Below are positions 24,632 through 33,367 of a stretch of DNA of 64,000 nt, piece after piece. The DNA lies in NCBI RefSeq assembly GCF_018842675.1, contig NZ_JAGTWO010000004.1:1302001-1366000 (forward strand). Direction: 5' to 3'. Origin of the DNA: Candidatus Pantoea bituminis. GTDB lineage: Bacteria; Pseudomonadota; Gammaproteobacteria; Enterobacterales; Enterobacteriaceae. A program made the translations under genes and the position numbers. The notes beneath the pieces are model-generated. The model did no database searches. It saw only the letters and a list, made by a program, of their open reading frames with translations, and was not told the DNA's origin. Position 1 is the stretch's first letter; every line of letters starts with the position of its first letter.

Positions 24632-24853
24632 CCAGCTGTTAGTGATTATCCGACGGCTACGTTGCTGATCGAAAGCGATGAAGGCTTCGTGCTCGTTTAT
24701 CGGGCGCTATCGGTCAAAGTAGGTGATAAGGTCGCGTATAACTTTTTGGGTGAAGCGGGGATCGGCAGATTTATGAATCAGGCCATCATCATTGAAGAGG
24801 GTGAGGCAACAGAGGGAGACTCTCTGGAATATGTCACCATAGTTGGCAAATGA
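24632..24853 (+). CDS. Small hypothetical protein fragment, rightward
   Basis: The frame reads PAVSDYPTATLLIESDEGFVLVYRAL and ends EYVTIVGK. It has no ATG at its beginning; a TTG at 24662 could start a 63-residue protein. The composition (acidic, well-structured, no repeats) looks more like real coding DNA than the surroundings and it runs against all neighbours. I do not recognise it. It may be a fragment of a larger protein left by recombination. Confidence 0.35.
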   Translation, partial: PAVSDYPTATLLIESDEGFVLVYRALSVKVGDKVAYNFLGEAGIGRFMNQAIIIEEGEATEGDSLEYVTIVGK

Positions 24854-24910
24854 CATATGAGCAATAAAAAATCGTGTATTTATAATAAACAAGTGCTAGC
24901 AGATTTAATG

Positions 24911-25168
24911 CTATTCCAGTGGAGAGTATTGTTTTTTACTGCTGCTTATTTTTCTATAGGGTGAAGCAAAATTACCAAGCATGAAATTTATTATTATGGA
25001 GAAGATAAGGAGCGGTAAATATGAAATATCCCAGTAGCCATAGAAAAAACTTGCAATACAGAGCCACAACTTTCCGACTCTATAAAAATTAAACTGATTG
25101 AGCGAAAAATAAATTATTAGTGAGCGTGGAAGGAATGCAAAAATGAAAGGTGTTGAGTTAAATAGCAT
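24911..25168 (-). pseudogene. N-terminal remnant of an MBOAT-family O-acyltransferase
   Basis: The 85-residue frame begins MLFNSTPFIFAFLPRSLIIYFSLNQ and includes FFYGYWDISYLPLLIFSI, the typical beginning of membrane-bound O-acyltransferases that acetylate surface sugars. The full family has over 450 residues, so more than four fifths is missing. Its place behind a gtr cassette suggests a former O-antigen acetylation gene. Confidence 0.6.
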
Positions 25169-25269
25169 TTAATCACTCACCAAAATTATATATAAAAATA
25201 TTAGTTGTTATAACTAATCCAAGCGTATTGAATAATAGAACAGTACTTAATCCACTCTAGGTGGCTTAA

Positions 25270-26103
25270 TTACTCTTTCTTTTGAAGCGTCATAGTCCAG
25301 CCAAGAGGTAATATTTTAATGTCCATCTTTTGTCCTATGGCAACCTTCTCAAATCTTTGTATATCATTTATATACCCTACTTCTGGAAGGTTAGGAAGGC
25401 GAAAATATTTTGGTGTTAGCAACAAGAAAATAATAAAACCAGCCTAAAGAGTAAAATTTTTATATTTTGGTAAAACAGAAATCAAAGAAATAGCTAAACA
25501 TGCTAAAGCAATATTTGTGACATGGAAATACTTTCCTCCACTCTCTGTATTGAATATAAGAGGCCATTGAGGTTGATCCATTACATTTACTGGACGAGCA
25601 AGAGCAAAGCCGATCATTAAAACTGGAAATAAGACTAGCGTTTTTATCCTACAGCCGTACTTAAAAAAATCAAAATAATGCAAACAATTATAAAAAATAA
25701 CAACGTTAATATTTCCGTGAGATGCCATAATTCTTGCCATTTCAAATGGCATAAAAGAACCATGAATAATACGACAGGATATTATGTCCGCTAATTAACC
25801 AAAGTGATATCCCAAAGATGAATTAGGACTTGTGGCTTCTGAGGTTGTAAGAATAGCAACTACCTGAAAAATGCAATATACAGCCATTGTCAAGTCAAAT
25901 AAATTAATTTGGCGAATCGCGTCAACAATACCGCCTCGATTAGAAATTCTTTTTATAAGCAAGCATGGTGCGATAAAAACAACAAATGGGCCACTTAAAC
26001 CGCTTACTATCAGAAGAATGAAATCATGTATCTTTTGTGAGGTTGTTTCCGCTTCCTTTGCAATAACAATAGTCAATAAATACATTGAAAGATACCAATG
26101 TGA
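25270..26103 (-). pseudogene. C-terminal half of a split gtrC-type membrane glycosyltransferase
   Basis: A single frame aligns with residues about 145-419 of the intact paralogue at 26882-28141: MYLLTIVIAKEAETTSQKIHDF, SGLSGPFVVFIAPCLL, ARPVNVMDQPQWPLIF and the end ILPLGWTMTLQKKE. It is interrupted by a TAA (25795-25797) and a TAG (25444-25446). It begins exactly where the N-terminal half at 28319-28776 stops, at the codons for His-Trp. The two halves were once one gene, the third gene of the cassette with gtrA and gtrB at 28834-30125. Confidence 0.82.
26095..26103. repeat. 9-bp direct repeat CCAATGTGA, left copy
   Basis: This copy joins the C-terminal half of the split gtrC to the inserted 2.2-kb segment. 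The right copy is at 28319-28327. In both, the 9 bp encode Ser-His-Trp of gtrC on the minus strand. They could be a target-site duplication or a short homology used in illegitimate recombination. Confidence 0.75.
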
Positions 26104-26849
26104 TTATCGCTTGTACAGCGGCGGCCAACCTTGCTGCTGGCTTGCTAGCAACTATCACAAATAGTGTTATTGATATTATTCTTGGGACAGGAGTAGCTAT
26201 CACAGCCGTAATTGATAACCTTGTGTTGTCAAACAACTGGTTAAGCGTGGCCGGGAATGCATTAACAGTCACAGGTGACAACCCTCAGATTAATGGCAAC
26301 TCATTTTACGGTAACATGCTTAGTACTGGAATAAGCACAAAGGCATGCATTATCGTGACTTCAGGAATTGAGGGGATGGTGATAGGAAATAACGCGAGCG
26401 GATTTGGCTCATTTATCTAGGGGTCAGGAACTACAATTTCTTACTGGGTGTTCACTGGCAATACTTTGAGAGATATGACTACCAGATTTAGTGATTTAAG
26501 CTATTTCCCATTATCGCAATATCAAGGCAACATTCATCGAGGAGCTGCAACCGACTCTTCCTACACCACCCCATCAGGTGCGTTCGTAAAGCAGGGAAGA
26601 TTCAGAACAGCAGTGACGGTGTCGACGGTGGCGGAACCGAATGGATCTTTTACTGTTACAATTCCCGCCGATGTCTTTGCGGAAGCGCCAGCATGGGGAA
26701 GAGCTACACCGATAAATGTCAGCGCGGACTATTTACTTTCATATGCCTCTAGTGGAAGCACTGCAACATCCGCTAAGTTTTATATCAGGAATGTTTCTGG
26801 ACCTAACATAAATGTCTTCTCCTGCCAGTTTGAGTTGTCTGGCGAATAG
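26104..26849 (+). pseudogene. Phage tailspike/beta-helix protein remnant
   Basis: The frame carries beta-helix-like repeats (DNLVLSNNWLSVAGNALTV, NPQINGNSFYGNML, TNGIEGMVIGNN-like turns) and a C-terminal trimerisation-like part (YFPLSQYQGNIHRGAATDSS). One in-frame TAG (26418-26420) interrupts it and the N-terminal head-binding part is missing. In P22-like phages the tailspike gene lies next to gtr genes and points towards them, exactly as this remnant points to gtrC. This supports a prophage origin of the insertion. Confidence 0.65.
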
Positions 26850-26881
26850 AGAATATAGGCCATCAAGTGATGGCCAATTCT

Positions 26882-28141
26882 TTATTTCTTAATCAACATC
26901 ATCGTCCAGCCAGGCGGGTTAATTCTAAGGGTGACGTGATCGCCCACCTCAGCTGATTGCAACTTCTTCAAATCGTCCTGATATCCTACATCTGGTAGTT
27001 TATTCATCCTGAAATCCTGTGAAGAACCTATCAAAGCTATTGCTAACAATGCACTAAAAACAATGTCTTGTCCCTTCGTTATTTTGCTAACAATGAATAG
27101 AATGAAGCAGAAGAAAGCGAAGTTAGTCACGAAAAAATACCTTTCCCCATTCCCTGGGCCGAAGAACACAGGCCACTGCGGGTCGGTTATACTCATCATT
27201 GGCTTTGCTAATGCGAACCCAAACATCATAACAGGAAATATTGCAGCCGCCCTGAAGCGCCAACCTCCTCTAATTAGGAAATAGAGAAAAGGAATGGAAA
27301 AAATAACGAATAGTAAAGCGCAAAGATGTTTATCTTCTGGCATGAAAGACACTATGTCGTTTTTTGTAAAGGTTCCGCCAATTATTCTATAAGAAATAAT
27401 TTTAATCAACACGCCTAAAGATGCACCAAGTGGCGCGGATGATCGCGCTGTATCTGGAGCTCCAAGTATAGCTACTACCTGAATAATGCAGCATGTCGCC
27501 ATTATTGCATCAAAAAAATTTATTTTTTTTACGGCTTCAAAGACATTTCCACGCTCATGCAACCTCTTAAGTAGAAGACAAGGAGCAATAAACACAACGA
27601 AAGGTCCACTCAAGCCGCTTATAATTAAAATAACGAAATCATGAATTTTTGAAGAGGTGTTATTTGGGTTGTTTGCCAAAACTATAGTCATTAAATACAT
27701 TGACAGATACCAGTGAATGTTTGTTATGTTAACAAACCCCTCTGATATATTAGGCATCAATATAAGATAAAGTGCAGCAGCAATGCGAAACTTTATATCA
27801 ATGAAAGACATTCTTTTTGAAATTAAGAAGCAGATGAGAAAGCAGCGGATTGATATTGCAATGATGTTGGAAACTAATGCAGCGTTGCTAACACCAAACA
27901 GTATGGATACTCCATAAGTCAGGCGAGATATTGTTTGATAATACCCATTCTGTGGAAGTATCAAAGATGACCAGAAGCCATTATTATAAATTCCAGCAAG
28001 CCAAATTTTACCATCCTCAGCCCAAGGCTGGGCATGATTGATTATGTCTGGTCTGCGCAATACCATGATAATTAAGGAAATTATGAATACTGCCACTGTA
28101 GTATAAAGTTCCCTCGAACTCTTTGCACTAGAATCAATCAT
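26882..28141 (-). CDS. GtrC-type multi-spanning membrane glycosyltransferase (intact)
   Basis: The 419-residue protein has about ten membrane segments and a periplasmic loop rich in conserved residues: RRPDIINHAQPWAEDGKIWLAGIYNNG, LPQNGYYQTISRLTYG and ITDPQWPVFFGPGNGERYFFVTN. It would transfer the lipid-linked sugar to the O antigen in the periplasm. It has no gtrA or gtrB of its own directly upstream; the complete pair at 28834-30125 could serve it. It lies inside the segment that splits another gtrC. Confidence 0.78.
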   Translation of the reverse strand: MIDSSAKSSRELYTTVAVFIISLIIMVLRRPDIINHAQPWAEDGKIWLAGIYNNGFWSSLILPQNGYYQTISRLTYGVSILFGVSNAALVSNIIAISIRCFLICFLISKRMSFIDIKFRIAAALYLILMPNISEGFVNITNIHWYLSMYLMTIVLANNPNNTSSKIHDFVILIISGLSGPFVVFIAPCLLLKRLHERGNVFEAVKKINFFDAIMATCCIIQVVAILGAPDTARSSAPLGASLGVLIKIISYRIIGGTFTKNDIVSFMPEDKHLCALLFVIFSIPFLYFLIRGGWRFRAAAIFPVMMFGFALAKPMMSITDPQWPVFFGPGNGERYFFVTNFAFFCFILFIVSKITKGQDIVFSALLAIALIGSSQDFRMNKLPDVGYQDDLKKLQSAEVGDHVTLRINPPGWTMMLIKK

Positions 28142-28188
28142 GTGTCTTCCTGGGTTGTAACATCCGAAAATTTAAAGAATTAAACTGT

Positions 28189-28327
28189 ATGGGGCATGCG
28201 TGGGGCAAAAAAAATTGCCGCAATATCTCCCGCTCTTAGCTAACTGGACGGATCACATTGCGGCAATGCTCTGCCTGTTACCTGAAATTGCGCACAATAA
28301 CTCGCTCTTAAAGTTACTCCAATGTGA
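28189..28327 (+). other. Possible 5' part of a truncated rightward gene, with an 11-bp inverted repeat
   Basis: From the ATG at 28189 the frame reads MGHAWGKK. If the run of eight A (28207-28214) lacks one base it continues LPQYLPLLANWTDHIAAMLCLLPEIAHNNSLLKLLQ to the 9-bp junction repeat, where it is cut. I do not recognise the protein. The same DNA holds a perfect inverted repeat ATTGCCGCAAT (28214-28224) and ATTGCGGCAAT (28257-28267). Confidence in coding is low. Confidence 0.25.
28319..28327. repeat. 9-bp direct repeat CCAATGTGA, right copy
   Basis: This copy joins the inserted segment to the N-terminal half of the split gtrC. Removing 26104-28327 restores an unbroken gtrC reading across the junction (Ser-Ser-His-Trp-Tyr-Leu-Ser). 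Confidence 0.75.
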
Positions 28328-28776
28328 ACTAATAATGTTTACAAACCCCTCCGCAACGTTAGGCATCAAGATAATATAAAATGCTAATGCTAATGCTAAT
28401 GCGAATCGATATTTTATCTCAATGAAATTCATTCTCTTTGAAAGAATGAATCCTATTAAAAAGCATCGAAGGAGTACAGCAATTACATTTGCAGACAAGG
28501 CTGCATAAGAAAGCCAAAAAAAATTGAAATTCCATACGTTAAGCGTGAGATAGTCTGATAATAGCCATTTTGGGGCAGTATAAGAAATGCCCAAAACCCA
28601 TTATTATAGATCCCAGCCATCCATACCCTACCATCTTCAGCCCATGGCTGAGCATGCATAATAATATCTGGCCTGCGTAATGCAAACAGAATAAATGCTA
28701 TTAACATGAAACCAAATAATAGAGGTAAGCTAAGATATTTACTATTTTCTTCCTTATCATCTCTTATTAAATTCAT
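28319..28776 (-). pseudogene. N-terminal half of the split gtrC-type gene
   Basis: The frame starts MNLIRDDKEENSKYLSLPLL and follows the intact paralogue: RRPDIIMHAQPWAEDGRVWMAG, LPQNGYYQTISRLTYGIS. At a run of eight A (28516-28523, T on the coding strand) one missing base shifts the frame; the continuation is LSYAALSANVIAVLLRCFLIGFILSKRMNF. It ends at the 9-bp repeat with Ser-His-Trp. Together with 25270-26103 it made a protein of about 420 residues. Confidence 0.8.
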
Positions 28777-28833
28777 CTCAATATCCTAAATGTCAGCTTT
28801 GGGGGTTATAGTATTAAAATTGATTTTTTATGC

Positions 28834-29769
28834 TTAAGTTAGTTTGGCATTATCACTTTTTTTAGAAATTATATAACGTGGCCTGCCTTTTGCTTCAATA
28901 TAAATCCTACCAATATATTCACCTAATACACCAATCCCAATGAGTTGAATCCCGCCAAGGAATAACATAGAAACCATTATTGAAGGATATCCCTTAACTG
29001 GATTACCCCAAACGATAGTATCAATAACCATCCAGACGCCATAAATAAAAGAAAGCATGGCCACAAGTAGACCAATATATGTCCACATACGCAGAGGGAA
29101 TGTTGAAAAAGAGGTGATTCCTTCTAGCGCTAAATTCCAAAGTTTCCAGCCATTGAATTTCGTTGTTCCGGCAACTCGGTCGGCTCTAATATATTCAACC
29201 ACTTCGGTTTTACCACCAACCCAACTAAGAATGCCTTTCATAAAGAGATTCCTTTCCCGCAACAACTTTATATTTTCAACAATGTCGCGGGACATAAGAC
29301 GAAAGTCGCCTACGTTTTCTTCAATTTTTGGCGAGCTAATTCTATTATGAAGTTTATAGAACCATTCTGCTGTTTTACGTTTTAAGTGGGAATCTGTACT
29401 GCGATCAATACGTTTAGCCAAAACAACATCAGCACCCTTTAACCACTTATTAATCATTTCAGGAATGACATTAATGGGATCTTGTAAATCAACATCAATT
29501 GGAATGATTGCTTCGCCGGTGGCGGCTTCAAGCCCCGCAAATAATGCAGGCTCTTTACCAAAGTTTCGGGTAAATGAGATATGTTTTACGAGAGGATCGC
29601 TAGATTCTATCTGGCTTAATACTGATTCAGTGCGATCAGTGCTGCCGTCATTAATGAATACAATCTCAATCTTATACTCTTTGAAAGGCTCGAATTCTCG
29701 AACGGCATCATAAAAAAGCGGAATGGCTTCTTCTTCGTTAAGAACCGGCACAATTAGAGATATCTTCAT
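28834..29769 (-). CDS. gtrB: Bactoprenol glucosyltransferase-like GtrB (second cassette)
   Basis: The 311-residue protein has the GT2 start [30 protein letters not shown] and DVDLQDP, then [17 protein letters not shown], and two C-terminal helices ending [21 protein letters not shown]. It charges undecaprenyl phosphate with a sugar for flipping by GtrA. It overlaps gtrA by the usual short ATGA-type junction and is followed by the gtrC remnant. Confidence 0.94.
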   Translation of the reverse strand: MKISLIVPVLNEEEAIPLFYDAVREFEPFKEYKIEIVFINDGSTDRTESVLSQIESSDPLVKHISFTRNFGKEPALFAGLEAATGEAIIPIDVDLQDPINVIPEMINKWLKGADVVLAKRIDRSTDSHLKRKTAEWFYKLHNRISSPKIEENVGDFRLMSRDIVENIKLLRERNLFMKGILSWVGGKTEVVEYIRADRVAGTTKFNGWKLWNLALEGITSFSTFPLRMWTYIGLLVAMLSFIYGVWMVIDTIVWGNPVKGYPSIMVSMLFLGGIQLIGIGVLGEYIGRIYIEAKGRPRYIISKKSDNAKLT

Positions 29770-30125
29770 TTACTCTCCCTGAAGATGAAAAACTTTGAGT
29801 AGACGAAACCACATACCAAGCTGATCCCTGAAAACAGCACCAGCGTCACGATAGGGTGTACATGTAAGCGATCTGCAATCCATCCAACGGCAGCGGCCAT
29901 TGCTCCCATAAACGCGAGATACAGGAAATACCGCGAGGTAGTGGCTTCAGCGTTGAAGGTCCACTTAGCGTTTGCGAAAAAAGAAAAGGTGACTGCTATG
30001 CAAAAAGCGACAAGGTTGGAGATGGACTGCTGATAACCGAGGGCATACATACCCGCGAAAACAGCCCAATGCAGCAGAGTATTGATCACCCCCACTGAGG
30101 CGTACTTAGCGAACAACCTGATCAT
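29766..30125 (-). CDS. gtrA: GtrA bactoprenol-linked glucose flippase
   Basis: The 119-residue, four-helix protein begins [20 protein letters not shown] and ends [17 protein letters not shown], matching the GtrA family that translocates bactoprenol-linked sugar across the inner membrane. I chose the internal ATG at 30125, because the longer frame adds 36 residues absent from the family. It is the first gene of the second, better preserved cassette. Confidence 0.93.
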   Translation of the reverse strand: MIRLFAKYASVGVINTLLHWAVFAGMYALGYQQSISNLVAFCIAVTFSFFANAKWTFNAEATTSRYFLYLAFMGAMAAAVGWIADRLHVHPIVTLVLFSGISLVCGFVYSKFFIFRESK

Positions 30126-30324
30126 TTTTACTATCCAAAATCGAAAAGAGGCCGATCTTGTCATCACGCCCGCAGGATAGCAAGTTTTGGTAAAGAGAAC
30201 GTTAGCAACTGTAAAGTTAAAGCTTAGATTCAAAGCGGTGGTGTTGAAAATTCGCTAATAAACCTGAACTTTTTCTTAGTATGAGTGAATTTTGAATCTT
30301 ATTGGATTGTAAGGAAAATCTCAT

Positions 30325-30555
30325 TTGAGGGCATTTATCTTGAAAGGAAAACAGCAGGAATTACCCGTACTGATTGAAAGCTTTATTGAAGCTACGCCGG
30401 CTGATTTTTTTAAAGCAACTCAGCAGCCTGAAAATATTGCTGTGCTGAGAAGCTCACATAATCCTTCCTTGGATCATCTATGTGAAGGCGCAAAGGGAGC
30501 TTTTGCTTCTGCATTAAAGCGCAAGGATGAAACGCCCGCTGAATTACACCCCTAA
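30325..30555 (+). CDS. Small hypothetical protein (76 aa)
   Basis: The frame begins at a TTG preceded by an AAGGA site at nine bases, or alternatively at a later TTG. It contains LPVLIESFIEATPADFFKATQQPEN and ends AELHP, overlapping the tail of puuB. It has no signal peptide or membrane helix. I do not recognise a family. Its location at the border of the gtr region and the puu cluster leaves its role open. Confidence 0.4.
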   Translation: MRAFILKGKQQELPVLIESFIEATPADFFKATQQPENIAVLRSSHNPSLDHLCEGAKGAFASALKRKDETPAELHP

Positions 30556-31842
30556 TCGATCCCGTATCGCATACCACACCGCGCCCATCGCGGTTAACGG
30601 TACTTTAAATCGTCGTCCGCCGGGGAAGGGTAGGTGAGGTAAATTGGCAAAGGCATCAAAGCGCTCTGCATCGCCGCGCAGGACTTCGCTGATTAACTTG
30701 CCAGAGAGATGCGTGCAGGTGACGCCGTGTCCACTGTCGCCCTGCATAAAATAGACGTTATTCTCCAGGCGGCCAAACTGCGGCATGCGCGACAAGGTCA
30801 ATAGGAAATTCCCGCTCCAGCCAAACGCCAGTTTCACATTCTGCAACTGAGGAAAGGTACGAAGAAGTTTTGGACGAATAAGTGCTTCAATATCTCGTGG
30901 ATCGCGCGCACCGTAAACCACGCCGCCGCCGTATAACAAGCGGTTATCGGCGGTAAGGCGGAAGTAATCCAGTAGGTAGTTACAATCTTCCACGCAGTAA
31001 TTGTTGGGTAACAGCGACAGCGCCTGATCGCGACTCAACGGCTCGGTTGCGACAATTTGTGAGCCGCACGGCATGCTTTTGCTGCTAAGGCGTGGTTCGA
31101 CTTTGGTCGGCAGGTAAGCGTTACCGGCAAAAATCACAAATTTTGCTGTGACTTCTCCCTGCGCTGTTTTCACTCGATTCGGCGAGCCATAAACCACGTT
31201 CAACGCGGCAGATTGCTCATAGATGCGGCCGCCGTGGCGGCGAATGGCTTCTGCTTCGCCCAGAGCCAAATTGAGCGGATGTAAATGCCCGCCACGCTTA
31301 TCCAGCAGGCCACCAATATAGCGCTCGGTCGCGACTTCCCGGCGAATGCCGCGTTCATCTAAAAGTTCAAGATCGTGATTACCATATTGCGCCCACAACT
31401 TTTTCTGATTACGCAGGTGGCCCATTTGACGCGCATTTAATGCCGCAAAAATGCCGCCGGGGCGATAATCACAGGCGATCGCATAACGATCAATACGATC
31501 GCGGATGATCTCGGCACCTTCAAACATCATGCTGCCGAGCATGCGCGCGCTCTCTTTCCCGTAACGCTGTTCAATCACATCGACGTCACGGCTGTAAGAG
31601 TTCACCACCTGGCCGCCGTTGCGACCGCTGGCGCCATATCCGACGCGGGCCGCCTCCAGCACTACCACGTCATAACCCGCTTCGGTCAGGTAGAGGGCAG
31701 CGGATAAACCGGTAAAACCGCCGCCGATAATGCAAACGTCACACTGAATACTCTCTTGCAATAGCGGCCACGGTTCATGAGGATTGGCTGTTGCAGCGTA
31801 ATAACTCTCCACGTAATTCATCACAACCTCCTCAAAACGCAA
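30544..31842 (-). CDS. puuB: Gamma-glutamylputrescine oxidoreductase
   Basis: PuuB oxidises gamma-glutamylputrescine to gamma-glutamyl-aminobutyraldehyde with FAD. The 432-residue DadA-type oxidase starts with MNYVESYYAATANPH after a short leader and has the FAD motif IIGGGFTGLSAALYL, then GYGASGRNGGQVVNSYSRD. It ends the leftward puuD-puuR-puuB group. No puuC (aldehyde dehydrogenase) or puuE (transaminase) is near, so those steps must be encoded elsewhere. The first in-frame ATG gives MRFEEVV; the family start is a few codons later (about 31821). Confidence 0.93.
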   Translation of the reverse strand: MRFEEVVMNYVESYYAATANPHEPWPLLQESIQCDVCIIGGGFTGLSAALYLTEAGYDVVVLEAARVGYGASGRNGGQVVNSYSRDVDVIEQRYGKESARMLGSMMFEGAEIIRDRIDRYAIACDYRPGGIFAALNARQMGHLRNQKKLWAQYGNHDLELLDERGIRREVATERYIGGLLDKRGGHLHPLNLALGEAEAIRRHGGRIYEQSAALNVVYGSPNRVKTAQGEVTAKFVIFAGNAYLPTKVEPRLSSKSMPCGSQIVATEPLSRDQALSLLPNNYCVEDCNYLLDYFRLTADNRLLYGGGVVYGARDPRDIEALIRPKLLRTFPQLQNVKLAFGWSGNFLLTLSRMPQFGRLENNVYFMQGDSGHGVTCTHLSGKLISEVLRGDAERFDAFANLPHLPFPGGRRFKVPLTAMGAVWYAIRDRLGV

Positions 31843-31848
31843 TTTTTA

Positions 31849-32406
31849 TTAAAAATTGGCGGGCGTATGGGCACTGATAATGCGACATATGTGATCGGTG
31901 GTATTGGTAAAGCTGTGCGGCAAACCGGTGTCAATAACGTAACTTTCACCCGCATATAAATGAAAACTTTGCCCGTTCACCACTAAGGTGATTTCACCTT
32001 CCAGCAGCGTGCCGGTCTCTTCGCCGGGATGACGCAATTTCTCACCCGTGCTGGCACCGGGCTGATAGGTTTCCAGCAGCATGCCCAGTGTGCGGCGGCT
32101 CTGCCCGTTATGAATGAGCTTGAGCGACACGCCCTGGCTGCCTATCTCCAGTAAATCGTCCGGGCGAACGATGATTTTTGGCGTTGAATCCGCTTTGGCT
32201 TCAGAGAAGAACTCCGACAGCGATAAGCCATATACTTTTAATAATTTCTGTAAGGTGCTTACCGCCGGGCTGACTTTATCCTGCTCTATGGTGCTAATTG
32301 CGCTGTGTGTTAAACCTGCAAGTTCAGCGACGCGGCGCTGAGACAATCCCAACTCTTGCCGGATTTGCGATAAACGCCTTCCGGGGGCCAGAGTGGCATC
32401 ATTCAT
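31849..32406 (-). CDS. puuR: HTH-cupin repressor of putrescine utilisation
   Basis: PuuR represses puu genes and is relieved by putrescine. The 185-residue protein starts MNDATLAPGRRLSQIRQELGLSQRRVAEL, with a Cro-type HTH, and has a C-terminal cupin (HPGEETGTLLEGEITLVVNG). I chose the ATG at 32406 because it follows AAGGA and overlaps the puuD stop as ATGA. It matches E. coli PuuR in length and ending (RIISAHTPANF). Confidence 0.95.
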   Translation of the reverse strand: MNDATLAPGRRLSQIRQELGLSQRRVAELAGLTHSAISTIEQDKVSPAVSTLQKLLKVYGLSLSEFFSEAKADSTPKIIVRPDDLLEIGSQGVSLKLIHNGQSRRTLGMLLETYQPGASTGEKLRHPGEETGTLLEGEITLVVNGQSFHLYAGESYVIDTGLPHSFTNTTDHICRIISAHTPANF

Positions 32407-33164
32407 GTTCTCTTTTCCTTGTGGTAACGGATTGCGGCCTGAATAAATCCATCGAACAACTGACGTGACGTTGCCGAGCTTTCCGCTTGCCATTCAGGGT
32501 GCCACTGCACCGCCAGGGCAAAGGGATGATGATGCAGGCTGACCGCTTCAATCAGCCCGTCGGGCGCGCGCGCTTCGATGCGTAATTGTGGACCCAGCTC
32601 GCGGATCCCTTGTTGATGCAGTGAGTTTACTGTCAGCGTGGTGCTATCGAGCAGGTTGCTGAGCAAGCCATCCGGCTCAACCGTGACGGCATGCGCTGAC
32701 GCATATTGCTGATCAAGCGGCTGAGAATCATCTTCATGATGACGCTGAAACTGGCGATGCTGGCTAATCTGGCGATACAGTGCGCCACCATTGGCAACCA
32801 CAAGTTCTTGCATGCCGCGACAAATGCCGAACAGCGGCATCTTTTTACCCATGGCATGCGTGATCAAACTAAAAGCCAGCCGATCGCGGCCAGGATCGCT
32901 ATGCAACTCTTTGCCTTCTTCACCATATTGCCAGGGTTCGATATTGCTGGGGCTACCGGTGAGCAATACGCCATCCAAAATCGTCATAGCGTTTTCTAAT
33001 AGATGAGGGGCGTGCATTAAATGATGAGGCAGGGCAAGCGGGACACCGCCCGAGGCCAACACGGCGTCAAGATATTTGTTATGCACCGTTTGCGTGGGAT
33101 GACCGCCTTTATCGATCTGGCACATCGTTACGCCAATCAAGGGTTTGTCAAAAATAATGCCCAT
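32403..33164 (-). CDS. puuD: Gamma-glutamyl-gamma-aminobutyrate hydrolase
   Basis: PuuD frees GABA from gamma-glutamyl-GABA. It is a class I glutamine-amidotransferase-like hydrolase with the nucleophile in FGICRGMQELVV and the His-Glu pair in VQWHPEWQ. I start it at MGIIFDKPLIGVTM (about 253 residues). It heads the leftward group and is transcribed away from puuA. Confidence 0.95.
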   Translation of the reverse strand: MGIIFDKPLIGVTMCQIDKGGHPTQTVHNKYLDAVLASGGVPLALPHHLMHAPHLLENAMTILDGVLLTGSPSNIEPWQYGEEGKELHSDPGRDRLAFSLITHAMGKKMPLFGICRGMQELVVANGGALYRQISQHRQFQRHHEDDSQPLDQQYASAHAVTVEPDGLLSNLLDSTTLTVNSLHQQGIRELGPQLRIEARAPDGLIEAVSLHHHPFALAVQWHPEWQAESSATSRQLFDGFIQAAIRYHKEKRT

Positions 33165-33367
33165 TTTTCCCCTCACTTGCTGTTCGAAATATCAACCGAA
33201 AAAGCGCGATTGGTGCTTAAGTGTGCAATATTTTGTCAATCTAGCAATCTGTTGCGGGTTCTTCAAACAGATTTGTTACATTTGCACACTTTTTGTGTTG
33301 GCGCTATGTTAGAAGGGTGGCTGTTATTTTGAGCATTGCGCAAACCATTTACGGGGCGGGTGAGATC
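33165..33367. promoter_or_regulatory. Divergent puuD/puuA control region with a candidate PuuR site
   Basis: This 203-bp region must hold promoters for both puu directions. The stretch at 33221-33240 (GTGTGCAATATTTTGTCAAT) resembles the PuuR operator I remember from E. coli (core ACAATATATTGACC). The match is partial and not tested here. Confidence 0.35.

Noticed and set aside
26104..28318. A complete insertion sequence as the carrier of the gtrC insertion
   Set aside because: A 9-bp duplication is present but there are no terminal inverted repeats and no transposase.
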